Part shown: positions 35,361 through 46,940 of the stretch, piece after piece
Numbering within the stretch: the stretch's first letter is position 1
Layout of the letters: each line of letters begins with the position of its first letter
Source: Taeniopygia guttata
Taxonomy: Eukaryota > Chordata > Aves > Passeriformes > Estrildidae
Assembly: GCF_048771995.1 (NCBI RefSeq)
Contig: NC_133030.1
Span: 52,412,501-52,476,500, forward strand
Length of the DNA: 64,000 nt
Reading direction: 5' to 3'
Program-made: the position numbers and the translations under genes
Notes under the pieces: model-generated
Seen by the model: only the letters and a program-made list of their open reading frames with translations
What the model was told of the DNA's origin: nothing
The model's database searches: none

Positions 35361-38300
35361 GTGAGTGGGGTGATACTTACATGGCAGAAACCTTTTGGGT
35401 CAGGCTGGAATATAATTTAAAGGTACCTGTGAATGAGGCAGCCCTGGAATCTATTCTCTCACTTTGCCTCAGCCAGGTCTTTTGGGGCTCTCACGTCTTA
35501 CACTCTGAGAAGGTCAGAATAGTTGTCAAGCCCTGTAAAAGAGCTGGACCTCACTGAATTATTTTTCTATCCATGAAGTCCTTGAAAAATGATAGGTATC
35601 CTGACAAAGGTTCAAACTTGGCAATTAAATTCCCATGAGCTGGAATTAGAAATGGTGTCCCACTTACATGAATAGATTGCATAAATTGTATTTGGAGATA
35701 GTTTCAACAAGGCTGGTTCCCCGAGTTTTGCTGTGAATGAGCCAAATGTACTTTTAACATAAGGCGCTATTGCAATATTACCAAAACTGAACCCCCCTAG
35801 AGTGGGAAAAGGAACACCCTTTTTTGGTTTGTTTTTTTTTTTTTTATGCCCTTTGTTTCAAAGGGCATAAAACAATGTCTTGGAATGAAAGGCCTATAAA
35901 TTAATTCATATTATAATTTCTGCAATTCCTTTGTATATAAATGGAAGTTAAGTACATAATTTATGGCTGGTAGTATATGTGAATTGGAGTCTCAAACCCC
36001 CTCAAACACACTCACTCAGGCATGATGTGTAGCGCACTAACACTCTCAGGCAGTGTGCAGATTGCAATAGTAAAAAAAAAATCACTCTAATACTGTGTGT
36101 TACAATAATAAATGCAGAAATTAGAGGGTTTTACCTCTCTGTAAATAAATTATGCATATGTAGTTTTAAATTAGCCAAATTAAATGATTAAAGACACTCC
36201 ATTCCTTCATAAACTTGTCTCAGGAGTAAGGAATGCAACATACAAGCAGAAGTCTCTGGTTCCTCTGAGCCTCACTGTTTCATTTAAGCAATCTTAGATG
36301 CACTTTCCTTCCCTCATAGTTTTGCAAGGACAGAAGGGGTTTTATTTTTCTTCAGCTAATTATTTTCAGATAAAAGCCAGTGTTGTGATTAGAAACACTA
36401 GTTTTGTTTGCATTAAGATGTTGCTGGGGCTGGAGAACTACCATGGCTCCTCAGAAGTCATCCTGCCCACAATGACTAGCCCCAACATTTGTGCTCCTGG
36501 TTTTAGCCAAGGTTTTCAAATACCCACAGCTCTTCATGACTGGGCTGGCAGGGGAAGTGGACAAACCTCCTGAAATGCAGGTCCACAGTGCCTTCTCTGC
36601 ACAGAGTACCATTGTGCCAGCCTGTCAGTGGGTCTATGATTTGCTGTGGTACATGGCTCTGTGACTCACAAGTGGCTACAAACATCGTTGCCCATTTTCC
36701 TGTGGGAAGGAGTTTAGGGCATATCTCAACAGATGCATTTCTCACTCATTCCATGAACTGGCACTGCAGCTTTAAGCCAAAACTCACCTATTACAAGAAG
36801 AAACTGCAGAGATTTCAAGAGTGTTTCTTTCCCAGTATTACCAGTGCTGTCTTACTCCATATTACCAAACAGGGATTGACTCTACTACATCCTAGATACC
36901 AAATTAGCTCAGTTTTTCCAGAAAAAGTTTGGACAGTGTCTGTCACTCTCAAAGCATTTAGCTCAAAATGTCACTTTACAGGTGGAGAAGCCTGCACAGG
37001 AAAACAGAACACCTGTCTTGAGGTCACAGAGTAGAGCGGTGGAAGAGTTGAGGTACTTGATTATCACTGCGGGTCCTGCCCTTGGCCAGTACCACCTCCA
37101 CACACCATGGTAATTTCATCAGCTGAGCCACGGCAAGATACTGTTTCAGCATCACTCAGCACCTCTCAAGCAACTTGGACCTGGGGCAGCTCAGGCATTT
37201 ACAGATGTTAAAACTTTCCAGGGCTGTATGACCGAAGGGGTCTACTGGAATCTGCACATTAAAACAAAACAAAACAACACACCAAACAGGGATATCAACC
37301 GAGATTTCAACTGGATTTTACATGTATCTGCTAGGGAGGAGTACACAAGCTTGTCACTCAATGTAAAAATGTGTATTTTAGTGGAATTCTCTCTCCATAA
37401 ATCAGCTCAAATTCTGATGCTCAAAGCAGTGTGAAAGCAGAAGGAGTTTAAGCAAAGGCAGTATGGGCATGGCACAGCTCATGGGGCATTTCTCCTTTAA
37501 TTTCACCTGTAAGTACAGAGTGCTGATATATGCATTCATTCACTGCATTTTGACCATATTTTCCCTTCTTACTGTGATACCAGACTCAGGCTTAAAATGT
37601 AGCATGTAAGACAAGAGGTGTCTCCCAAAATATTCTTGGTGTTTTGGAGAAGACTCCCATTTTCAACAGCAGAAGAAGCTGGCTGTCCACATCCACAGCA
37701 ACAGAGTTTGGGGAAACAAGTCCTAGGTACAGGCAGTGGGATCAGGAAACACAGCAGACTTTAAACTGCAACTTTATGAGTTTATGAATGGGATTATAAA
37801 TAGATATGAAAAGCAGAATCTTAAGAATCAGATTTATTAATCCAGAGGTTCCTGAGCAATCTTGGTACAGTAAGCATGCCATCCATCTTGAGAATTAGGG
37901 TAGCTGTTCCAAGGTAACCACATAGTAAGGCTTCTATGATTCAGACACAAGGTAGTTACAATGGACTCCAGTTTGGTTTATGCTTTGGAGGAAAGTAGGG
38001 AGAAATTTTAATCTCACAGTGCCAATATTGTTTCTGTGTGATCCTAGCCAAATAAAGATCAAACTGCTTCCAAGATTTTTTTTTTTTTAATGCTATACAG
38101 ATCTGTAATTTAGAGAAACACTGCAAGTTTCTGATACAAATGCATCCTCATAGGGAAGATTATTAGCTCATTATGTTTATAGCATGAACCAGAGGTTTTA
38201 GATATTAAAAGGACAAATACACTGGAAAGAGTTGTGGTCTTTTGTTTAGAAATCTTCTCTTCCAGAGTTTTACACCTCTCACTAGCCAACTTGCCATTGG

Positions 38301-38928
38301 GATTTGGAAGAGTGGAGTCAGTGTTCACACAAAACAATGACAGACCATGAGGCTATGAGCTCTTTGGAATTTTGTTCTAGTGTGACAGGTTGCCAGCTTG
38401 CCATGGCCTCCAGCAACAGTTCAATACAAATAACCAGTGCTACATTTTCTTTTCCCACCTGTTTGCAAAACTTTATCAGTGTGTGTTTTCAACATCACAA
38501 GAAGCTGCTACAAGCTGGCATCTATGTGTGCACACCAAAATGTGTGTCATGTGTCTATGTAAACTGGGAAATGCTTCACACTTTTAAATCACTTAAGTTC
38601 TTGGGTTTGTGTTTGGATTCTGCGTGGGATATGTGTGAAGGACGTTTGTGAAGGACAGAGACTACGGCATCTGTGAGGGCAGGTACACAGTAGAGTTGCT
38701 GGATGAAAATGCAGGAGGAATTGAGAAAAAATTGTCTGAACTACAGAGGACATGAAAATCTTGAGTAAGGATGGAGAGAGGTGGCAGGGCTACACCTTTG
38801 CTCCTCATGTGTGTCATTTGGCAGTATCACCCAGATCAGATCCTACTCTTTCTTGCGTGACTTCAGGTCACTCATGACCGCAGTCTTTTCTGCAAGTGAA
38901 CTTCAATACACAGCCCACAGAGACAACC
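35361..38928. other. Intergenic DNA without recognisable gene
   Basis: Unique sequence holding the 35842 hairpin. A 148-codon ORF at 36588-37034 has no recognised family. The AT-rich block at about 36100-36220 has homeodomain-like TAAT words but is not distinctive. Confidence 0.65.
35842..35872. repeat. Near-perfect quasi-palindrome, 14-bp arms with a 3-nt loop
   Basis: TTTTATGCCCTTTG (35842-35855) and CAAAGGGCATAAAA (35859-35872) pair fully around a TTT loop. A T-rich run lies immediately upstream (from about 35819). A tight hairpin like this is typical of a template-switch mutation. Confidence 0.9.
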
Positions 38929-39537
38929 ACATCTGGGGCTGCACCAGAACCAGCATGGCCAGCAGGTGGAGGGAGGTGATTCTCCTTGACTCTGCTCTTG
39001 GGAGACCCCACATGGAGTGCTGCATCTGGGTCTGGGGCCACACTATAGGAAGGATGTGGGCCTGTTGGAGTGAATTCAAAGGAGGCCCACAGAGATGATT
39101 AGAGGGATGGAGTCCCTCCTTAATGAGGAAAGAATGAGAGAACTGGGGTGTTTAGCCTGGAGAAAAGAAAGCTCCAGGGAAACCTGAAGCTCTCAGTACC
39201 TGAAGAGAGGCATCTGTACCTGTACAAGTCACCTGTAGAGGGACTGTTTACTAGGACAAGGGGGAATGGCTTCAAACTGAAAAAAGAGCAGGTTTACATT
39301 AGAAATTAGGAAGAAATTCTTTACTGTGAGTGTGGTGAGGCACTGGCACAGGTTGCCCAGAGAAGCTGCAGGTGCCCCATCCCTGGAAGTGTTCAAGGCC
39401 AGGTTGGATGCATCTTTCAGCAACCTGGTCTCATAGAAGGTCCCTGCCCATGGCAGCTGGTTGGAACAAGATGATCTTTAAGGTCCCTAACAACCCAATG
39501 ATTTATGATCAATGATTTATCCTATGATTTATGATTG
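38929..39537 (+). mobile_element. CR1 LINE, 3'-end fragment, sense orientation
   Basis: Diagnostic CR1 phrases occur in order: GCATGGCCAGCAGGTGGAGG, GGAGGTGATTCTCC, AGACCCCACATGGAGTG, GTTTAGCCTGGAGAA, CAGGTTGCCCAGAGAAGCTG and GATCTTTAAGGTCCCTAACA. The tail (39497-39537) is repeats of an ATGATTTAT-type unit in place of poly(A), the CR1 hallmark. The 5' part of the LINE is missing, the usual dead-on-arrival truncation. There is no intact reverse transcriptase ORF. Confidence 0.95.
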
Positions 39538-42500
39538 TGAAGGCTTGCACAGACCCTGGTAATAAACTCTACAGCACTGACACAGTTTGTGAACATCTCT
39601 GGCCTCACATGGCCTGAGCAGAGGCATTTCTTTTGGATCATACCTGGGAGATTCCTACCTCAAGAATTGCCTGGTGCAGGTGATCCCTGGTTTTCCTTAC
39701 TGAATGGTTGTACAAACTATCTTCTGAGCATGAAGACATTTAACAAAAGCCAAAACCACTCATTCTGTGCAGTCCTTGTCCTGTACAGTAAAAAGAGAAA
39801 GTACCCAGAGATATAAGGTTTTGCTTCATTGGGAAAACTGAATTTGGAGCTGAACTTCACAAAGAAGTTATGTTCTGTTGTTTTTCTGAAATTATGACTA
39901 AATGTGAAAAGTGTGGAGTTTAGCAATCTCTGTTCCAAGAAAATGTACTGGAGAACATGTCCCTATTTTTATCTATGCAAGTAAAAATATTCCAGGAGAC
40001 ATTAAACTTGACTATAGAATTTCTTGTACGATCATGGCATGCAGCACATGAACTTCAGGAGATTTAAAAATCCACCAACACTGGACTTATAAAAATAAGA
40101 AAATTCATCTTAAAAAAGAAAGAATTTAAGAAGACATAACAAATGCAGGCACTATAAGTTAAGATAATCACAAAGCTCTTACATTCTTGTTCAAAATACT
40201 TGTTAAAAGTTCTCATGTAACCTGAGAACTTTTTAATGCACTTGAATTCAAAGCCAGATATCAAGAAACCAGAATACAGGCTCCACCTGTGAACTGTGGA
40301 AATGGTATCATCAATAGCAGCGATTGAAATTATGAGCGTGGAACTCAATGGAAGTGCCAAGGAGCATTAAGACAAAGTGGACTACTAAAGGACTTTGATA
40401 TTTGACCAGGAAAAATGGCAATCAAAAAGAGAAATACCACCATAAACAGCTTTGGTGTTATGAGCAACCATATATATTCTAGTGGAAAAATATTTGAGGA
40501 GTATGGAAAAATTAGAGGAACAAAGAGGGGAGATCCTAAAATCACTTTCAGGCTGGAGGAAACTTAGAGCAAAAGGCCTTCTCTGCCTCTCTCATCAAAA
40601 GAAGAAGCCTGGGAGGTAAACTAGACTACTCCTTACAAGTATATTCACAGAGGGAAATTTCCAGGGACTAGAGAGAGAGTTTTTGCATCCAGCAAAACAA
40701 AGCAGTTCTAAATCTACCATTAGGACCTGAAGCAATAGGAAAATTTTGTTTTTGAAAGTGAGAGTCATCAAATATTGAAACAAGCTGCCAAGAATAGCAA
40801 TAGAATCACCATTTTCCCCTATGTATCAACATTGGATGCCTTTGTCTTGGACAAATGCACATTATGGACATATGCCAGGTAACTGGATTCAGGGTCAGTG
40901 TTCTAGTGAACCCTTCCTGCCTCAGGATATACATCTAGAGTTGATGTGGTTACTCCTAGTGAATTTTGGAAAAGACATAATAGTATCTGCTCATGCTTCA
41001 GGGCTTTCATCAATCTTTTTAAAGGATCAGGATAAAGATCTTCAACAGTTTCCCTAATCTGCAGATTCCTGAGCTACTTGTTCTACATTTTCACTAAGAA
41101 TCAGTTGTGTAAACTCTGCCTCCTTGTGCTTCATTTGTCATTTTTGTGGTCTTTTTGGCTACCTGAACCATGCCCCTTTAGACATGTTCCTAACTGATAG
41201 CAGCTTACTGGGTTATGTCTGGAAGACTTCTCATTTCTATAATATTATCCAAGATTCACAGCTCATTTCTGTAGGTTTTCCTCTGCAGTCCAGGGTTAGC
41301 TAATGAATACCTTGATTACAGCATTCATAAGAGATGATTTACATTTTTTCATTAAAAATGTCACTGGAAGTCCAGTCTTCCCATGCTAAAATATTTGAAG
41401 CCACTGCCAACATCATACATGGTTGATATTAATTAGAGTAGAGGATGACAGCACTTGGAAAATGACCTTTAACAAGTGCTTGTTCTTTAGTTAGACTAGG
41501 TCATTACTAGAGATTACCAAGCATTTTCAATAAAACTGGAATCTCTGACTCCTCTTCAGCTTTAAATTTGAACAATGAAAAGTAGTGGAGACTCTTCATC
41601 TACCACTGCCACTAGCCTGTCCCACAACAACAGACAGCTGGTGATTCCTGTGTATAATCTGCTCTGAGCAGCAGGAGAAGGAAAGTGGTGAGCTTCATTC
41701 TCTCCCTTACAAGCAGAGCCTTTCCTTTGCTGCACAGAATCAGGCTCAAGAAGATGGAGGACAACCATCCCAGCACAGTTCCTTTTGTCATCTACACAAA
41801 GCTTGTGGAAAAGGGAAGAAAAGCAAGCTTGCAGTCTGTGTTGTCACAGGTAGCAGCTGTGTCCAAAATATGGGCAGAGCAGACTTTAAGGAGCTGCAGG
41901 GCTGTACCTCACCCTTGGGCAGTACCTTCTCTGCACCACAGCTTCACTCCAGGGCAGTGACACTGCAGCTGGCCGTGATCTGCCCTCCTAGGATGCCATG
42001 GTTCACCCTAGTTTCTTCTAGGTGCTTTCCACCTTACAAAACTGGAGTTTCAGAGCATGTCACTGGAAAAAATCCATTTAGAGACACTCTTTATGCTCAT
42101 ACTTCAGTCACAGCAGGTCCCATGGAGCTGAGGACAAAGCTGCAAGCATGGCACACACCATGCAGAAAAAAGGGCAGTGTGGGCAGTCACTCTGTTCCAG
42201 CAGCTCTGGACAAGTTGGGGTGAGCAGAACAAAAATCTCCCACCCAGCACTCTGTTCAGAAAGCAAGGCTTCCCACCATGCTCCACAGCTAGTGGGCCTC
42301 ATCAAATCCTGCAACTTGCTCCTTTCTGTGTGAGCCATTAAATGAAGGTTCTGGGCATAAACCATGCTGAGAAATTATGCTGCAGTTTAAGAGAGTCAGA
42401 ACAGAAGGCCTGCTTAGGAAGCAGTTTGAAATTATTGAAAGTAGCACTTCACATTTCCACAGCAGAAGCCTTTATAGGCTGGAAGTCTCAAACCTTGATC

Positions 42501-42768
42501 ACTTCCAATTGAAGCACTTATAAAAAATGTGCACTGCTGGAATATTTTAAATGACTGTGTGCAGTGTGTACTGACTGAACATTAGGGGCTTCAATTAAAT
42601 AACAGTTCAGAACATAATGAACTGAAAAATTTCACACTCTCTAAAGTGAGATAAGTATGAAGTGAAGAAGAGAGAATTAAGAAATAGTGCTCTGAAAGTG
42701 GCACCAGCTAGTGCCTGATGAGACTCAGGCAGAAACACAACAGAACAGTTTGTGAATTGGGGTGTTAT

Positions 42769-42838
42769 GTTTTGTTGGGTTTTTGTTTTGTTTTGTTCTG
42801 TTTTGTTTTTTTTTAATTATTTTTTTTTTTTATTTTCC
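42769..42838. repeat. T-rich (GTTTT)n/poly(T) tract
   Basis: Repeated GTTTT units are followed by long T runs and end in TTTTCCAG. The tract resembles a polypyrimidine tract with an acceptor AG, but no supported downstream exon was found. Confidence 0.8.
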
Positions 42839-45348
42839 AGATCCCTCAGAGAGCAAGGTGGCTTTGCATTTGTGCTGCAATTGGGGATGCACATACCCTG
42901 CGAGCTTGGCTCAGTCATGTCCGAAGTTAGGCACTTCTGGAGGCACAGTTTGTCAGCTGCTCCCTGCTGTGAGCTCAGTGGATAATCTGGAGCACAAGTC
43001 CAAGGTTCTGGCCTGATATTTTGCTAACACCAAGTCCTTCTGCATTTACTAATGAAATAGTGTTGTCCTATGACTCCTATGACCAGAAACACAGAGTACT
43101 TTTGAAAATGCTTGTATGCAGCTATGGAGAATGATGCAGCAAAGACTCCATGCTGTCCATTTCCTCTGAATGTCAATTTGAGGAGAAAAAGAATGGTGCA
43201 AAGGTCGAGGTCTGCACCACAACATGAGATATTTGCTCAGGAACACTGCAGAATGCTTTACAAAAGGGAAAACTGACACTCGGAATGCCAACACACTGCA
43301 TTTTGGTGACTGCTGACTTCAGACTAGGGCTATTCTCCCTTTGTTCCATGGCTGGCTTGTTAGCTTTGGAGGCAAATCCCTTTACAGACTTCCATGATCT
43401 CTAAAGCACACTTATTTGGTTTGAAATGGAACAAAATGAGATCTCATTCCAGTAAGTACCGTATTTATCCTGTTACCAGAAAGGGCACGGGTGTCTTTAG
43501 AGATCTTGCAAATATGAAAGATGTTTAAAAAACCAACAGATGCAAAAAACAGGAAAATTGACACACTTCAGATTTTTAGGCTTATTAGGTTTAACATTTC
43601 TATGTTTGAGGTTTTAACTGACTCATTACTATTGTTCTGTCTGTATTATTTCACAGCAACTTTTGGTGGCACCTGCTCTGGGCACATCCTCCTTCATTTT
43701 TTTAAACTGTAGCCAAATCCCAGCTGACCAAAGCAGCTGTACTCTCTAGGAGCCCAAGAAGACTGAAGATGATGGACAACCATATCAATCTCTACCAAGG
43801 CTGATATATCACTTATATGCTGCATTTGACTTGAAACTCTTGAAACTAGACCAGAAAGGACCAAAAGCTGAAAAGTAAGTTTATCTTATTTAGTGGCTAC
43901 TTTAAGTCATAGAGAGTTAACTCAGTTTGCCAGCAAGTGTTCATGGGGATATTAATAATCAGGTGGGAGTCAGGAGCCTGTATTTATTCCAGTTTACCTG
44001 ACATAAACCCAGCATATGAAAAAACTGAACAGACTACAAAACCCATTTATAAGCATATGTGGTAAGCCTAATGATTTAGGAATTCTATAAAAATTGTAAG
44101 TATGCTCTGATCTTCAAGAAAAAGGTTGTCAAAGAAAATAAAATAGGAGGTAAACTTATGCACATTTCCTCAAGCTCCCTATTGCCAAACTGATGAGCCT
44201 ATTATCAAAGAGTTGGTCTAACTGGTCTTTTGAGGAATGTAGGAAATCCAGCCCAAACCACTGAACTTTCATTCTGCCATGCATAGAAAAAGCATCAAAA
44301 GCAATGCAAAAACCTTGCTCCTTTGACAACCACATAATTATTTGCCCATGGAATAAGTTTCTACCTTCCCCCCTCAATTCAAATTTGTTTGTAATCTTAG
44401 GACTAAGGGCCAATTATCATCTTAATTTTGCCTATTTCCTTTAACAGAAATCTGAAGCATTGAGACCAATACTTTTAGCCTTCTCAGGCTCCTCCTGAGT
44501 GGTGGGATTCTTGTTTTGTTTGCCATAGCATGAAGTGTCAGTGGTTAACTATGTTTTGTGGGATCAGTCTGTGGCTCTCTGCCTTTCAGACTCCCTTTGG
44601 TTCCCCTAAGTAAAGGAGGATGAATGGAACTGCAGCTGGTCTAAAGAGCAACTTTATAGTTCAGCTTCAAGTTTGTTCTTCAGTTTGCAGCAAAATGCAT
44701 TCTTGACCGCTTGCACCAGAGGACAAAAAGCTGATAAGTATTGAGTTCTTCAAATCTTTGACTTCAAGATTTCAAAGAAAAGGGTTGAAGTCAGAGAATC
44801 ATACAAGCTTATACTCTTAAAAGGTCATTTCAAACCCAAAGCAGGGTTGAAATTTTAAGTTGCTTTTATCAACAAGGCATAGATTTCTTCTGACTCTCAT
44901 GACTGTCCATGAACTGTGTTTTGGCCTGTTTCCATCATGAATTTTCTGCTAGTAACATATCAGCTTATGAAGAGGTCTGTCCCTAAAGCAGGGCACTACC
45001 TGGCTGGTGATTTTAATGGGACTCAGCAATCTCTGAGCTTTCCATAATTTTGCTAAATTTGAAGATGACCAACAAATTCTTATATTACTTATATACATAA
45101 GTAATTTATTAAATGCTTGAACAACATGTAGGGAAATACAGAGATCATGTAATTGTCCAGTTGTTTGTTTTTTTTTTTCTTTAACAAATCAGCCTTGAAA
45201 CATCAAAATAGGATGTTTTGACAGATCAAATGCTTTCAGTGTTTTTCATGAGGAAGATATACTAAATCTCACCCTTTCCTGCAGATTTGTGCAGTTTAGA
45301 CTAACACGCTCCTAAGAGAACATTTTTATCAGTAAATCAACCAGCTAT

Positions 45349-45421
45349 GCCTTTTCCTAAATACTTTTTCTTACTTCATATATCTGCCTTCCCTAAATAC
45401 CTTTTCTTACTTCATATATCT
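45349..45421. repeat. Tandem duplication of a 36/37-bp unit
   Basis: The unit at 45349-45385 and the unit at 45386-45421 share the same order of words (CCTAAATAC, TTTTCTTACTTCATATATCT) with a few substitutions and one indel. It is a recent local duplication in unique intergenic DNA. Confidence 0.85.
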
Positions 45422-46279
45422 GTATCACAACTAGCCATTACCTTAAAGAGTCATTAGAGGCTCTCTCATTTAGAGACTTCACCTGGACTTCATTGTCTGT
45501 ATTTGACTCTTTGTATTTTCTTGGAAATAGGATGTTTCTCAGTGTTTTCCAGGTTAATACTTTATTTGCATTTGCCACCACTGACCAAGCTCAGGGAAGA
45601 TGCCAGATCGGAACAGGTAAAATTACACCTGTGGATCCCAGTCTGTCCTTGGGGGAGGCTTAGCACTGCTGTCACAGCAATACTTTCTTCCCTCAATATA
45701 TAGCTAGGGAGAAAAATCCCAACACTTAATGATCTTCTGTTCATAAAGAGGAACTGCTTATTTTAGTAAACATTTGTTCTAAACAAGTACCAGGCACATC
45801 TCTTTTCCTCTTTCTAGAAACAATCTTGTAGTTTGTTCACAAAACTATTTCAGATGAACTTAGAAATGTAACCCACTCTTGCGACCAGAACTACAGATTC
45901 GGGCTCTGCCACCCTATTGCAGCCCCTTCTTCATGTCAGAAAACATAATAATGCTTCTTCATCTCAGAAAAATACTGCAAAAATTCAGCTTTGTGAGTGC
46001 TGCAAGGCATTTAGGAACCATTGGGAGAAAACGTGCCATGAAAGTGAATGTCTTCACTGCGGGATGCAAATATATGTTAAGCAATAAAATTCTACTTCCT
46101 AAATAGGCTTGTCTTGCTTTGATATTCAAGGATATGAAAAAAAGACATACATACTTCTCATTTAATTCTGCCAAGATACAAAACTTGCCTATTTTTATAC
46201 ATTTGCCCAATATGGATGATAAAAATAGCTTTCTTAATAAAGAGAAAGAAAATACTAGCTAATTTCTCCCGCTGCAAAG

Positions 46280-46660
46280 CAGGAGAGGTCCATCTCAAGG
46301 CTGCACATCATTTTAGGCTGAAATTCGACCTGTTGAACCTAATTTTGCTGAGGAAAAATGCTGCTGCTTCTGAAAACTCAGCTGAAGATAAGTGAATTGT
46401 CCTGTCAGAGGATATTACTACTCCCAAAAGTAAAATCTGAAGAAAAGATTAACATGCTTTGCTGAGAGTAAGCTCGATAACTATCATTGTGCTGTGTATT
46501 TGCTTCTCGCAGCAGATGATATTTGATCACTTGAAATGATTACTTAGCTTTAGCTGAAAATGTTTTGAATCAAGTGGCTTTAAATCATCTGTCCCACAAG
46601 TATTGCTACCAGCTAGTGAGCATTTAGACAGCATTAGCAGAGGTTAATAACACCTCTCAA
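46280..46660. promoter_or_regulatory. Candidate conserved non-coding element
   Basis: Unique, moderately GC sequence with retained CpG (TTCTCCCGCTGC, AATTCGACC, CTCGATAACTATC, TTCTCGCAGCAG), and TGATTACTTAGC- and AATGTTTTG-type words. There is no ORF of note and no repeat. It lies about 5 kb beyond the likely SETD3 poly(A) site, in the presumed SETD3-BCL11B interval. Confidence 0.28.
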
Positions 46661-46819
46661 AGGGAGAAAGGGCAGGGAGTACCTCAAGAGTGTGTGTGCA
46701 TGTGTGAAGAACCTCTGGGGACAAGGCAAGAGTTTTTAAGGCAGCAGCTAGACCTCTCCTGTGAAAAAATAAGCCACATCATGCCAAACTGTGTTGCATT
46801 TTAAAATCAAAAGCCACAC

Positions 46820-46940
46820 TCTTTTTCCAGGGGGAAATAATTTAATCTAATCCTGAATGATGACATTTGAATACGAATGTTGTGCAATTACATTGTTGCA
46901 CATTAATAGTGCTGGACAGTTTGTATCCCTGTACTTGATG
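46820..46940. promoter_or_regulatory. Candidate conserved non-coding element with TTGTGCAAT motifs
   Basis: AT-rich block with TTTGAATACGAATG, TTGTGCAATTACATTGTTGC and GCACATTAATAG. TTGTGCAAT fits a C/EBP-like palindrome and ATTAAT a homeodomain core. It is non-coding and unique. Low confidence without alignment. Confidence 0.25.

Larger units (their letters stand above)
39538..46279. other. Intergenic DNA without recognisable gene
   Basis: Unique AT-rich sequence, the T-rich tract at 42769 and the 36/37-bp duplication at 45349. ORFs of 60-117 codons occur with no recognised product. No RNA gene was recognised. Confidence 0.65.

Noticed and set aside
42769..42860. Polypyrimidine tract plus CAG as an acceptor for a hidden exon
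   Set aside because: No downstream coding similarity or matching donor; most likely a T-rich simple repeat.
42890..42960. Faint 5S rRNA-like words (GTCCGAAGTTAGGCAC)
   Set aside because: Similarity is limited to one short stretch; flanks do not match 5S box A or C and no terminator follows.
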